Shown here piece after piece: positions 21,575-33,484 of a stretch of 64,000 bases of DNA. Under the pieces are notes generated by a model, which did not search any database, was not told the origin of the DNA, and was given only the letters and a program-made list of their open reading frames with translations. The position numbers and the translations under genes are program-made. Each line of letters starts with the position of its first letter. The stretch's first letter is position 1. The DNA is taken from assembly GCF_001577835.2 (NCBI RefSeq), contig NC_029543.1:1438199-1502198 (forward strand), read 5' to 3'. The stretch comes from Coturnix japonica (Eukaryota > Chordata > Aves > Galliformes > Phasianidae).

Positions 21575-21790
21575 GTCTTGTGTAGACAACCTTAAATCAT
21601 TTTAAAGCAGGTTGGTATCGGTTTGTATAATTCGATTCCTTTACCAAAGCGAAGCGAAATCGATGTAAATGGGGTTTACATTGATCTCAGTACATCCGCA
21701 CAAAGGTTTTGCCCCAGTTTAATGAAATCAGTTTACAAACACACCTTTAGCTCAGCCCTAACTTTGTGTCCGGCCAAGGTGAGAAGGAAA
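21575..21790. mobile_element. Old MITE-like repeat relic with hairpin
   Basis: CTTGTGTAGACAA near 21580 and ACATCCGCACAAAGG near 21700 resemble the ends of an old non-autonomous DNA element known from turtles and archosaurs (recalled wording TTGTCTACACT... and GTGTGGAC). Inside, ATCGATGTAAA (21659-21669) and TTTACATTGAT (21675-21685) form an 11-bp stem with a five-base loop; each arm carries an ONECUT-type core. Family assignment is from memory. Confidence 0.45.
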
Positions 21791-22039
21791 AACCAGGGAA
21801 GGAGAGGCAACAGATCCTCATGGAGAGGATGGGAGAGCCTGGAGCTGAGCTCACGCAACACAACCTTGCTCCGATCAGGCTGCAGTGGCACCGAGTGATA
21901 AGGAATGGGTCAATATAGTTTTCTGAAAGATTTTTTTTTCCTTTTATTTATTTTTTTTAACAGAAAGGTTAAATGTGAGGCCAGATCGATCTTCCCCCCC
22001 CATCGCCATCCCTCCCCATTGCCTGCAGCCATCCTGGAG

Positions 22040-22275
22040 GACGTGGCTCAGCCTGAAGTGGCCAAGTGACCACGTAGGACCGCGGGACCCGAAGATGCTG
22101 CTGACCAATGGCTGCCCAAAGGAGCCCTTGTTGCTTAGCAACTCGGCTGCAGAGAGAGAGGGAGAGAGCGCAAAAAGATGGATTTTCAGATTGCAGCAGC
22201 CAAGCAGATCAATTCTGCAACATGGGCTACAGTGGCCAAGCGGAATCTCTCTTGCTCCCAGCAGGTATTGATCCA
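22040..22275. promoter_or_regulatory. Candidate regulatory island with RFX X-box
   Basis: GTTGCTTAGCAAC at 22130-22142 is a near-perfect palindromic RFX-type X-box. CCAATGG lies upstream and AGATCAATTCTG downstream. Looks non-repetitive. RFX factors act in ciliated and neural cells; a link to ONECUT3 is inference. Confidence 0.45.
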
Positions 22276-22744
22276 GCCATGCTATAGGCATTGAATGAGC
22301 TCTAATAAGTCCTGAGTAAACAGGAACAAGGACTTAAGTGATAGCCCAGCAGTCAAACATCAACTCCCTTTGTCTTCTCCTTCCTCTTCTTTTTTTTCTT
22401 CTTCTTCTTGTTTTTTGTTTTTTTAATTGCTGAAACCTTCGCAAGAAAACGGCAATAAAGTTTATTGATAGAAAAATGAAGAGTCAGAATATCACTTTGT
22501 TTACAGGCTGAAAGGGGAAAGGCCCCTGACTCAGAATCCATAGAGGTGACCATGGCCACACGTCCCTGTGCATCCCTTGGGCCACAGCTGGGCACATCCC
22601 AGTCTCAGTGATAGGGTTCTTCAATGTGAGTTTTGCTGGGAGCACGCATGCCCAGCACCGCCCATCTGAGGCAGATGTGGAGGAGGAAAAGCTCAGGACC
22701 TTGGTTCATGTGATGAGTCACCCCCCCCCGATCTCCTTCTTAAA

Positions 22745-22865
22745 CTAAAAGGTGCCAGAGTCCTATGATTTTTAAGGACCATTCCAATGCAGACCCAAGT
22801 GTTCTGTGGTTCTATGAGCTTTACGGTCCCTTCCAACCCAATCATTGCGTGATTCTGTGCTCCTC
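22745..22865 (+). mobile_element. CR1 LINE 3' end fragment
   Basis: Shows the CR1 tail wording GGTCCCTTCCAACCCAATCA followed by GATTCTGTG, the short terminal repeat typical of CR1. A second similar tail (CCTATGATTTTTAAGGACC) sits just upstream, so it is either an internal repeat or two nested tails. Truncated at the 5' side, as most CR1 copies are. Confidence 0.8.
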
Positions 22866-23570
22866 AGTGCTTTGAAAGGGCACCTTTAAACTCCCAGCAG
22901 AGAAACAAACTCCAGGTTCACTTTCAGGAAGGGGCAGGGAGAAGCCAAATCCCTCCTTCCTTGACAACACCACAGAAAGCAAAGCTGGGTCCTCAATGTT
23001 GCAGAGTCTGAAGGGTGCATCCAGTGATGCAGAATGCTCTGGAAAAGGAAAGGAGCAGACTCAGGCTTGGTTGTGGGAGTGCCTTTCTTTGCTTTACAAA
23101 GATGGGAGATGCCAAAGATGAGAGAAGAACTGTAAAGGAGGACTTTGCACAAAGAAAGGGGCACAGGGGTCATAACCAAACACATGGCTGAGAGTAAGGA
23201 AGAGCCTGAATACATCCAAGTGATAAAAGAGTTGAGTCAGTGGCTCCTGGACACACAGCTGGGCCCAGGTTTGTGCCAAAACCTCCATCACTCAGGGGAT
23301 GCTGTGATCACCAAAGCAAATAACACATAGAGTCCATATCCAAAGCCTGTCCCAGCAGGCAGCTGCTTCCCTCCCTTGCTCCATCCCCGTGCATCCTTCT
23401 GTGCTACCTCCATCCCCTCTCCCTCAAACCCAGGACCCTCCAGGGCTCATGAAATGTCACCGTACAGCTTCATCTCCAACAGCAGCTGAGCAATCTCTGC
23501 AATCAGGGGAGCTCAGTCTCTGGCAGAAGGGAAAGGCCCCCATCCAGAGGTCTGCATGCAGCATCACTAG
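22866..23570. other. Intergenic, no gene seen
   Basis: Unique sequence without recognised exons or repeats. Confidence 0.45.
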
Positions 23571-23574
23571 AAAT

Positions 23575-23840
23575 TCCCCAGTGACACCAATTAAAGAAGT
23601 GGAGCTGCTCCAGATTTATGCCTGCGTAACCGAGATCACAGGGCAGGCCTGCCTCCAGTGGTTACGGGACGAGGGAAACGAGAGCTCTTTGCTTGCACTC
23701 TGAGATCTCTCAGCCCACATTTCAGCAGCCTTCGTCATAACAGGGCTGATAATTAATTGATCCCATATTAAGGCTGCTGGCTCCCGAGTGCCGGAGCTCC
23801 CGGCTGCAGTTTAACACCGGTTAAATCAAGTGAGTCCTCA
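23575..23840. promoter_or_regulatory. Candidate enhancer island
   Basis: GACACCAATTAAAGAAG, CGTCATAACAGGGCTGATAA, AATTAATTGATCCC (ATTGAT 23756-23761) and CACCGGTTAAATCAAG. Homeodomain, ONECUT and grainyhead-like cores close together. Confidence 0.4.
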
Positions 23841-24980
23841 AACCCCGAGTGAGTGCGGGTAGGAGGGGACCTCTGTGATGCAGGGAGATGAGAGGGGACA
23901 ACCAGGAGGGTGCTGCTCCGTCCCCATAGATCTGCATCTGCCATTTTCCAAGGGGAGGGGAGATGTTGTGCCTTTTCCTGCAGGTTTCTGCATTTCAAAG
24001 TAATATCAGAAGGGCTCGGGGCTTAATCTTCCTTCCCCAGGAGGCTGTAGGAATCAGGCAAAAGGAGAAAAAGCTTCGAATCAATACAGCAGTATGAATT
24101 TATTCCCCAGTGTATGTGTGTGTGTGTGTTGGGGGGGGGGGGACAGGGCACCAATGTGTTTTCTCCCTTCTATTAAAGGGAGAGCACAGCCCCGCTCAGA
24201 GCTCTCAGAGCAGAGTGGGCACCTATGATGGCAATTCTGTTGTATGATGAGGACATTCCCCCCTTCCTCACAGCTCTCAGCCCACATTACACAGTAATAC
24301 AACCACACCAGGGGCAGAAATCCCTGGAAGGCTGAACAGTGTCACCTGTAGGGGCAGAAGGAAAACTCCACATTGCTCTGCTACAGTGAATGGAGGCAGC
24401 AGGTTGCAAACTGCTGCTTGCATGCTCAGGGTCTGCTGTTGGAAGATGGGGGGAGAGAGGTAGGGTGGGGAAGAGGATGCTCAGTGCTCAGCAGGTCCAT
24501 GGGGCTCTTGGGAAGGTCTCAGTGGGGGTCTCTGTGGTGATATATATATATATAGCCAAATAGTGGGGCCTCAGCATCTCTGGTCAGGGACAGGTCCAGC
24601 TTGGGTCTAGGTCTGCTTAGGATGACCATGGGAAGAAACACTCTGAATCCACCCACCTGGATGGCAAAATGTGTCTTCCCACCTGGAAAAGCTCCTCCTT
24701 CAGACACATCCTTCTCTATGCATCAGCAGAGCTGGGGCAGAATCTCTTTGTTTCATAACAAAAAATAAAGCACACACACACACACAAAAAAAACCCCAAT
24801 CATTTCCCTGGAGCCAAATCTCAGCCTTTTCCTTCACACACCAAATTCCCCACCACAAATCAGAGCAGCCCCAGCTGCACACACACCCTGCTTCAATCCA
24901 TCCTCACACCAAACCTGGAGCAATGGGATGGGGGACACTATGGGGTCCTGGATGGGGTGAGCTGTGCAGTCAGATGTATG
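23841..24980. other. Intergenic; small (TG)n-(G)n near 24112-24141 and (TA)n near 24541-24555
   Basis: Two short microsatellites and a (CA)n at about 24770-24784; otherwise unremarkable. Confidence 0.5.
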
Positions 24981-24984
24981 GCTC

Positions 24985-25180
24985 CATTCAGAGCAATGTG
25001 CTCCTCACCGCGATGCCCAATCGTTTGAAATTTAAAACAAAATGTAAAACAAGGAATAATGGTAACAAAAAAGGCTTAATTAATTGAAGTAAATTGCATC
25101 ACAATAGCGATTTCTCAGTAACACGGCTAAGTGCCCCATTATTCTGATTTCACTCAGTATTCATGGATACTAAATAAATC
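24985..25180. promoter_or_regulatory. Candidate regulatory island
   Basis: GGCTTAATTAATTGAAG, AATTGCATCACAATAGCG, ATTCTGATTTCACTCAG and ACTAAATAAATCACGG. AT-rich, non-repetitive. Confidence 0.4.
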
Positions 25181-25689
25181 ACGGGGCCTCCACTTACAGC
25201 CTGCTGCAGAGGGGACGGGGGATGGGGGTCCTGCCATCTCCTTGCTCTCTATGTCAATAACCCCAGCACTTCCCGTGTGTCCACTTCAAATGGCAACCAG
25301 AAAAATTACCATCAAAAATAAATGAATTCTCCCTTTCCCCCCTCCCTATTCTTTTTCTTCTTTTTCTTTTAACCTTTGGAACAAATTTCCCCCAGAGATT
25401 CACAAGGAAGCCTTTTTTTCCCCCCCTCTCTTTTTTTCCCCTCTCTGCTGCCCTGCTCTGCTTATCAATATCCTATTAATACCAGGTTATTTGAAATCGT
25501 TTGTTTTCCCACCTCCCTGGCACTTCAGCTCAGCACCTGGGCATCATTCCATGGGCTTCTGCTTGCTAAGCTTGCTCCTAATACCCAAAATTAATGTGTA
25601 GACAGCACTGAGGAGCACGTGAGTGAGTTTAACAAACATCTGGTTGTGGATTTGTTCCTTATGCCAATGTTCATGTTTTTTTCCAGCAA

Positions 25690-26045
25690 TGATAAAGGGA
25701 GACTTCCAATGGAAAAGCCCAGTGGAAGAGCAGCAATGGGAGACCCCAATGGGAGATCCCAATGGGAGACCCTCAATTGGTGACACCCACTGGGAGACAT
25801 CCAGTGGGTGACCCCTATTGAAGAACACCAATGGAAGAGCATCAAAACCCCACTGGGAGACACCCAGTGGGAGACCCCAGTGGAAAACTACCCATAGAAG
25901 AGAATCAAGGCCTCTGTGGGTGATGCCCAGTGAGAGACCGCAGTGGAGGTCCACAATGGGAGACCCTAATGGATGAGCCCCCAGTGGAAGACCACAATGG
26001 GAGACCCTAATGGATGAGCCCCCAATGGAAGACAACAATAGGAGT
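25690..26045. repeat. Degenerate minisatellite (CAATGGGAGACCC, about 15-bp units)
   Basis: Many variants of CAATGGGAGACCC, CAGTGGGAGACACC and CAATGGAAGACC in tandem. Translated frames with repeated Gly/Leu/Ser patterns are artefacts. Confidence 0.85.
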
Positions 26046-26689
26046 CTCCAAGCAGGCTGGACCAGATAGCAGCTTGGAACTGATGAACCTCCATTTAGGA
26101 CAAACTGCTGGGATGCTGAGATGGAAGAGCAGCACTAAAGCTGCATCAAAAAGGAGGCTGCTGCAGGATGGGCTCCCAGATCCCTGTGTCCCTATTGCAC
26201 TGTGTGCTCACTGACTACCCTAACCCTGGGTAATGGGTCTGGACTGGGAAGTGCTGCTGGATGCACTAAGCATGTGCAACCCTAAAGCATCTCCTTCAGG
26301 AGCCTGACAATGGAAAAATCCCTCCGAGGTCACACAGCTCCATCTCTCCTCCCCATCAGATCAGGGCTTTGGTATGGCCAGCATTGATTTCAATAACGAG
26401 TCGATGGAAATCAGCAGTGGGGAGGGATGGGGAGGGGGGGAGGAACACAGCCCCTGTGACAAAGCGGCTTTGCCAGCCCCGTTCCCACAAATGGATCTGT
26501 TCTGGGGTCCCCAGTTGTTGCCCATTGTGGTGTGATGTCCCCAGCAGCTGCTTGGGCGCTGTGGGAGAAGCTGTGTCTCTTCCCATGCAATGTCCTCTCG
26601 CTTCTTTTGAGCACCCTCCGTACCCCTGCCCCCAAACCTCACCCAGCTGCTGCACCACTCTGCAGCTCCTACGGAGTGGCTGCTGCTGT
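26046..26689. other. Intergenic, no gene seen
   Basis: Unique sequence; overlapping frames on both strands without domains. Confidence 0.45.
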
Positions 26690-26870
26690 GAAGGGCTGGG
26701 AACCGATGAATCAATCACCATCCAGATCCCAGGGTGTAATCATAATTAATGTTCAGCCCTGATTGATCACAGCACGGTTTTGCCGTGTTCTCTGGGATGA
26801 CAAAACCGACTGTTTCATGGCTGTTTTTTGCTCCATCCCTTCTCCTGCAACCCCTAAAATTGACATCATG
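26690..26870. promoter_or_regulatory. Candidate regulatory island
   Basis: GATGAATCAATCACC, GTAATCATAATTAATG and CCTGATTGATCACAGC (ATTGAT 26762-26767): three homeodomain/ONECUT-like cores within 70 bases. Confidence 0.4.
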
Positions 26871-28925
26871 TTGGGGTGGCACTCAGGAGCTGTTGGTGCC
26901 ACAGCACTAACACCAATGCCACAGGCAATAGCACCCAACACATGGCCAAAACCCCATGGATGCTGGTAGGGAGCCCTCCCCGTGTCACAAACCACGCATA
27001 ACTGGGCTGGGATCAATCCATCAATGTGCAGCAGTGGTTAAATAGTGCTGCGCTCACCTCCCTCCAATTAAACCATCATTTCTGATAGATCCCTTTGTGT
27101 TTGTGTCTCCCCTTCAGGCCACCTCACTGTGGGCGATGGTGATGATGATGGCTTGAAGGATGCTTCCTCCTGTTGGACATGTGGCAATGAGATGCAATAT
27201 TGCTTCCAGAGTATTCTGCTACTAGAGTTGGGGACCCAAGAGGGGGTGAGCCCTAGGACCATCCTGCAGTGCACAGAGGGGCAGTGGTGAGCTGTCTGTC
27301 CAGAGCTTTGCCCCAGCATCACTTTGCTGCCCCACCATTCAGGTTAGAGCATTGACCCCCAGCCCTGTCCCCAGTGTGAGTGCTATGGGGACATGGGGCA
27401 CACAGCAGGGCCGCCGGCCAGCAGAGCTGGAGGGAGCCCGCAAAGCAGAGCTGGGTATTGATTGGCCATCGATCCCATGCAACCACATTCTGCAGCGGCT
27501 GCTGTCCTACATTTCAATCCCACACCTTCGCCTCTGACTTTAATGGGCTTCATCACAGCCCAAAGCTTTATTTAACCAAAAGGGGAGGGTGCAGGGAAGC
27601 AGCTGCCAGAAATCAGATCAGCCCTGTCCCAGAGACAACCACGTCCTCGGGATTTCTTGCAGCAGATGGGCTCCATGGGGGGGTTTCTGTGCCACGTAGA
27701 CCCCAGACCCATCCCTGATGGGAGAGTGCTGCAGGTGATGGTGACACCTCCAACAACTCCTTCATCTCAGGGTCCCTCTGCAACCCGAGTCCGTCCTCAG
27801 TGTTATACCCACACAGCTCCATCTTCAGGTTTCATCTCAAGGAGTCTTCAAGCAGTAATTTCAATAGGAAAAGCTCAAAGCCAACACCAGCATCACCCAA
27901 AGAACCCTCGCTGTCATCCCATCCTCTCCCAGCTCTAAGGCATCTCAGAGGGGCCAGCGGACATCGCTGTGGGGCCAGATCAGCATCTCTCAGCCCACAA
28001 GCCTGCTCTCTCCCTGGGGCAGAATATGGATGCAGTGTTTATTTTTGATTTATGCCAAGCCAAAAAAAAAAAAGTACATTTTCTTCAATTATTAATCAGT
28101 GATGTGTGAGAGGGGGACACAAGCTGGAAATTAACTCTGTGACCTTTAGGGGTGGGTTGTTACCCCTTCCATTCTCAAGCCCTGCGTGCTTTAGCAACCC
28201 TCCAAGCAGAAATTCAGCTTCTCCCATGAACAAGCTGAAGCTTTCAGATGTTCAGATAATGAGGAATGTGCAGGGCACAGGTGCCCCTGTGTGCAAACCC
28301 AATGCTTTTTGGCCTCATGGATGTGCTTTCACATTATCACATGCGTAAGTCTATAGGGTATCTCTGAGGCCATCCCACTTTTCCCTCTCTGCTTCACCCC
28401 ATCACTCTTTTCTGTATACTTCTGGGTACCTGACTGGTCCCCAGGTCTCTAAGCAGGGTAGGGCACCACAACCCCATGCCTGCTCCTGTGCAGGGCTGTG
28501 TTTGGGAGAAGCAACAGGTGCTGAAGAGCTCCCCACAATCACCTGGGTGCCCTTGGTGAGCTTCAAGCTTGGGAAGAGCCCATTCCTATGTTTCTCTTTT
28601 AGCTCTTTGCTTCTGCCCATGGCTCTGAATGGATATCTGGTTGTGGGCATCTAAGGTGGCTTTGTCAAGGAAGCTGCTGGTCAGGGGAGAGGAGGCTTTC
28701 TGGGTTGCTCTTCCACCCTCCTACCTCGAAAACATCCCTTGAGCCAACATGGGAAGCTGCAGCCCAACCTGCATCCAGCAAGCCCAGCAAGGTGTGCTGG
28801 AGTCCAGCAGGGCAAGAGGTGGCCCCAAGGAGAACACAGATTTGGGATGGAGACCTCCCAAGCATCCTCAATATGGGCGTTTTCTCACCACCTCTCCCTC
28901 CCTTCCCGAAAGCAGCACTGCGGCA
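26871..28925. other. Intergenic, no gene seen
   Basis: GGTATTGATTGGCCATCGAT (27455-27473) places ATTGATTG and ATCGAT side by side and is worth noting as a possible ONECUT pair. AT-rich 28050-28110 may be regulatory. No transposon or exon recognised. Confidence 0.45.
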
Positions 28926-28929
28926 GCGC

Positions 28930-29040
28930 ACACCAGCAAACTGATCGAGGCGGAAGGACTGATCAATAGGAGTATTGAGCACTTTTCAAGGTACGGTGAT
29001 TTTTGCGGATTCAGTGCTAACCTCACATCGGAGCCCCCAC
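28930..29040. promoter_or_regulatory. Candidate regulatory island
   Basis: ACTGATCGAGGCGG and GACTGATCAATAGGAG (ATCAAT 28962-28967), then TATTGAGCACTTTTCAAGG. The GATCAATAGGA string recurs near 36180. Confidence 0.4.
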
Positions 29041-30370
29041 CCTGAGTTGCCTCCTCTCCCCCAGCATTATTGCCCCATGGACACCTCCTGGTCACACATC
29101 TTCTCTAAGAGTGGGGTCACCCAACCTGGTCCCACCATAGTGGGGACAAAGGGGACCATTCCATCTTGCAGGTGGAGACGTTGGTGGCAATTCCAGCTGG
29201 AGAAAGGAAAATTGTCATCACCCAAAGGAATTTCTTCACTGTGGGTTCATCCCACAGGTGGGCTCCTTGGGGACAATGGGAAGAGTAGGGAGGTCCCTTC
29301 AAGTTGTAGGGTTACCAGGAATGGAATCATGGTGATCAAGATGATTCTGGGAGGTTGAGGACATCCTGCATCCACCTGAGGACATCCCACGGTGGGAGCA
29401 CGATGGGTGACCCCACTCATGCAGCTCACAGGGCTGAACTAGGGGTAAGCATGGGGTGAATGAACCCCCCAGCAGTACACGGGTGGGTGCAGGTCTGCAC
29501 AGTGACCCTGCAGCAGATGGGGCTGGAAGAGACCTTGAAGGACAGCGATGTGCTGAGCACCAGCAGCACTGAGCCCACTAGAAGGGGATGGGGAGGGCTG
29601 TATCAACATCGCCTGCGCTGAGGTTTGATGGAAAAGGATCTCTGCATTCAGCATCCTTGTGATTGCTGACAAGGGGAGGGATCGAGAAGGGAGATAACTG
29701 GGAACGGCTGATAAGGTGCGTGGAGAGATAAAGCAGAAATTAAGCAGAACTTCACGTGGTGAGCGGCTGCTTTAAGCGCATCCCAACCCCTTCGCTCCCG
29801 ACATACGGGCAGCACTGCATCACACGAGGTAAAAATAGCACATTTAATGAAGCTAGGGAAAGTGTCGATTGGATTTTACAGAAATTACAGAACCCTCGTT
29901 GCCACATTCCCCATGAAAATGCTTCGCTGTTGGGAACCCTGAAGGTCGATTTGCCAGATGAGCTTTGAGCAAGAAAACCCAACCAAAAAATGGCTGTTGT
30001 CCCACATTCCCAGTCGTGGCCCCTTATGGCTGCCACAAAGTCTTCAGATTTTGGTCATCTGGACAAAAAAAAGTATGTCTCTTTAAGCTTTGCCATCTAA
30101 ACCTGATCCTGCTCTTGTGCTCTATTGGGTACGCTCTTGGGTATAGGGGAAATATACGTGGAGAGGGAGTGAATATCTTTCCTCACACTAACATGGAGGG
30201 GAAGCTGCCTCCTGGTCCCCATTTAGGGCCACTCTAGATGGATGGCAATGGTGTGGATCATAGAGGGGGGAGAGCAGTAGGGATGGAGTGGGATGTGGCC
30301 GAATGCCATTCCATTTCACTTAGCAGCACTCCGCTCACGCGCTCCCCATTGCTCCCATCCGTCATGACCC
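29041..30370. other. Intergenic, no gene seen
   Basis: Unique sequence. AT-richer 29820-29980 with GCACATTTAATGAAGC could be regulatory. No exon recognised. Confidence 0.4.
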
Positions 30371-30374
30371 TCGT

Positions 30375-30490
30375 TAGGGAAAATCCATGTTAAAAATCTC
30401 TAATTTTTATTTTAAAGTCTAATAGAGCTCAGTGGTAATTTTCACTTTAAGTAACGATTACCGCACCTCAAAGTGCAGCGCATGCTGGCT
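30375..30490. promoter_or_regulatory. Candidate regulatory island
   Basis: ATCTCTAATTTTTATTTTAA, AGTCTAATAGAGC, GTGGTAATTTTCACTT and TAACGATTACCGC: short, very AT-rich, repeat-free. Confidence 0.4.
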
Positions 30491-31150
30491 GTGTGTGCAG
30501 CCACACGGGTGTGGGGTCAGAGAGCCCCAGCCCTGTCCTAGCATCAGTGCTTGGGGATGAGGTGTCCATTGCTGCTTACAGATGGGTTTTGCTCAGGGGG
30601 AATCTGTGGGAGAGAAGCAGCTCCAGCCAGGCAGAGCCCAAGGGCTGCAGGAGTCATCTCCCATTGGGCTGTGTTGGAGAAGAGAGGAGAAAAAATCCCT
30701 CTGTGCTGATGGAGGAGAAAGGGTTTCCCAATGGGAGATGGAGAAGAGAGGGTTTTCCAACAGGAGATGGGCTGTGCTGCAGGAATCCTCCAGCTCTGAG
30801 CATCTTCTGCTCAATGCTGGGAAGGAAAACACCCAAAGGGGCTGGATTCCCTCAGGGTTATCCCTATAGCCCAACAAAAGCCCTTTGTAGGAACTGGATG
30901 GGCTTCAACCAAAGGGGCTTTGCTGGAAACAAAGCTGTCATGCACAGCTCTGAGCTCTGCCTCTTCCCTCCCCTGCTCCACTGCCCACTCGTGACGTGGG
31001 GTCCCAGCCCACATCCCACCCCCTGCTCCGATCCACCCCCCAACAACAACCCAACACCATCCATCTCCCACCCAACCAACACCCAACATACAGAGAGGGA
31101 CCCTGCCAACCCGCCTGGATGGCGAGCACAGAAAGAGATGCAAGGATGGA
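30491..31150. other. Intergenic, no gene seen
   Basis: A 225-codon plus-strand frame spans this block but shows no domain. Composition matches its neighbours, so it is treated as chance. Confidence 0.45.
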
Positions 31151-31154
31151 AAAT

Positions 31155-31560
31155 TCCCCTTCATAATTAATAAATGAAGAATATTGTTGTTAATCGATGT
31201 AGCTGTGAAGAGGATATCGATCCCAGCCGCATGCTATTTTTTGTGCGGCTTAGATTTTTACACCTCATTTAGAGGCAGGTCTCCCTGGGGACCTCTTAAC
31301 ACCAAAAGATATTTGCAAGAGTCCAAAGTGAAAGGGAAGAAAAGAAGGGGAAAAAAAAAAGATTAATTATTACCAGAGCTGGAGAATTATGCTTGCTTCC
31401 CATTGTGGCCGACTGCAGTGCTGATTTGAATATTTGATTAATAACGAATTATAGCCGAGGTTGATAACTTATCTCTGCTCTGGCTATTTAGTAAACAAGT
31501 GGGAGCCATTAGAAACATTTTTAATATTAATCCCAGGAAATTATGGTTATGGAGGCAGTG
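31155..31560. promoter_or_regulatory. Strong candidate enhancer island
   Basis: Among the longest AT-rich, repeat-free islands in the desert. Contains TTAATCGATGTAGC (31193-31198) and ATATCGATCCCAG (31216-31221), AGATTAATTATTACC, ATTTGATTAATAACG, GGTTGATAACTTATC (GATA-like) and TTTTTAATATTAATCC. Two ONECUT-compatible ATCGAT sites are 23 bases apart. Confidence 0.5.
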
Positions 31561-32105
31561 GTTAACCCTTTATGAGCCAGGGCTGGGGAAGGAGGATGCT
31601 CCACTCTCATTTAATCCAATCCAGATGGGGTTAAAGCTTTCCATGCCTCAGTTTTCATCCTTTAGGGTGAACAAACCTTGAGCTGCAGCACCTGAGTCTG
31701 ATAAGATGGCAAAACCTCCAGCATTGCACCAGAATCCCCACGTCCTTCAAGGCCTTGGGGGGGGAGAAATAGAATCCCTAAGGAGGAGGAGAAGCCATCA
31801 AGCAGGGCAGCACAGACAATTAATTCCCTGTGTGGGTCCACTCAGAGAATGAGGGTTCGTGGGATGCTTGGAGCAGCTTTGTGGCTTTGGGGTATGTAGG
31901 GCTTTGGGGCAAACGGGGCTTTGTTGGATGTGAGAGAGCAAAAAGAACCCCCCAAAAAGCAGGATGTGGTTTGGGATGCCCCCATTCCCTGCCTGGATCT
32001 GGAGCTGGGAGCGGGACGAGCAGTCGGGGCTGCTGGAATTGGAGTGGCCGAGCTCCCTCGTCCTCACATCCATCTCCTCCTCCACCTGTGATAGGCCCCG
32101 GTGCT
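31561..32105. other. Intergenic, no gene seen
   Basis: Unique sequence, no recognised repeat or exon. Confidence 0.45.
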
Positions 32106-32109
32106 GCGG

Positions 32110-32300
32110 ATCCATGCAGATCAATGCAAAATTAATTAGAGTAATCAACTCAGCTGTACCACAGAGATCATACAGGCAGGGTTTTAGGTGACTAATTGGT
32201 GGAAGCTGACAGCCAGTGTCCCCGGTGTCTTAGAGGTATTAACACTTTTTTCTCTGTAGATTAATTACCTTTTTCCACCTTTCAGTTGATCGTGCAGTGC
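32110..32300. promoter_or_regulatory. Candidate enhancer island
   Basis: GCAGATCAATGCAAAATTAA (ATCAAT 32120-32125), TTAGAGTAATCAACTC, GACTAATTGGTGG and AGATTAATTACC in about 190 bases. Confidence 0.45.
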
Positions 32301-33480
32301 TGGGTGGGGGGAGTGGGGGTGGTGGGAGCATCCCGTGCTGTGTGGGACCTGGTCTGGGAGCTGGAGGGTCCCCTGCTGGCTTCATGGCTGTGGCTTTGGC
32401 CACAAAAGCACAATCAGGGGTCCCTGTAGCCCTCCCACTGTGCTTCAGGGCATGGCAAAGGGGAAGAATGGGGCTATTCCCTAAATGCCAACATAGAGGA
32501 GGGTTTCTGCTTGAAGATAAAGACCTAATGAGGCCCTTGGATTCAAGCTAAGGGCGAATGCTATTAATAGAAAGGGTAATTAATCATCAGCAGTTATCTA
32601 GCTCTGGAGATAGGTTCTTCATCACTTGGGCTCCCAGTCGCCACTGGGCTTCTTCCCTGCTCCAACACAACTGAGAGCTGCAGAGGGATGGATGTGCAAT
32701 GCTGCTCCTCGAGCCCCTCACATCCTGCACATGGGGAGAAATGGATTCTACAGATCCTGGGCTAAACCCCACACATCTTTGGGTAACCAAAGGGTGAAGC
32801 ATGGAGGAGATGTCCTTTTTGCATGGGACATTCCTCCTGCTCCATGGAACAGACTGTGTCCTGCTCTGTAGTAGCATATGCCCCATGCACATCTATTTCA
32901 ACCAGCTCTGGTGCAGTGCTGTTGCAAAGAGCAGGAGGGTTTACCAGTGCTGAAAACCCAATGAGCTGAGCCAGCTCTGCATAGGGCCCATCCCTGCTCA
33001 CAGCTGTGCCATCCCTAGGGCAGGTCAGCCTCCCCTTGCCAAATCATGGCCTTTGACTGCCCAAAAGCTAGGTGCTAAATTCAGCCCAATCCCCATCACA
33101 TCGATGGCTGGCAGAGGTTTGCCACCTCCAGAGAGTCATCTGTCCCTTCTGACGGCTGTGTCCAATACTCAGGATGAATGGTCCTCCCGAGGAGGCTGTG
33201 CTCCCCATCCAGCCCAACCAGTCCTGCTCAGGCGATGGGAGATGGATCCTGCCAGCATCGATCACGGGCTCAATCTCTGAGGCAGGTTTTATTGGCAGAG
33301 AAAACGGGGGGATGTGATGGAAAACACTGGGGCAAACAGAAAGATGCTCGTGTCCAGCGTACCTGCCTGAGCAGTGTAGTTTTGGCTGTGTTCCCCACCT
33401 TGCCAGAGAACTTAGTGTCTCCAGCATCACCCATCACATCTGGATGGCCAAGATCAATGAGACACAGTGAATGGGCTCAA
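32301..33480. other. Intergenic, no gene seen
   Basis: Unique sequence; a short AT-rich segment near 32545-32600 (CTATTAATAG, GTAATTAATC) could be a small island. Confidence 0.4.
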
Positions 33481-33484
33481 TCCT

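Noticed and set aside
24300-24320. CTCF-like CCACACCAGGGGCAG
   Set aside because: The G-run is one base short for the core spacing.
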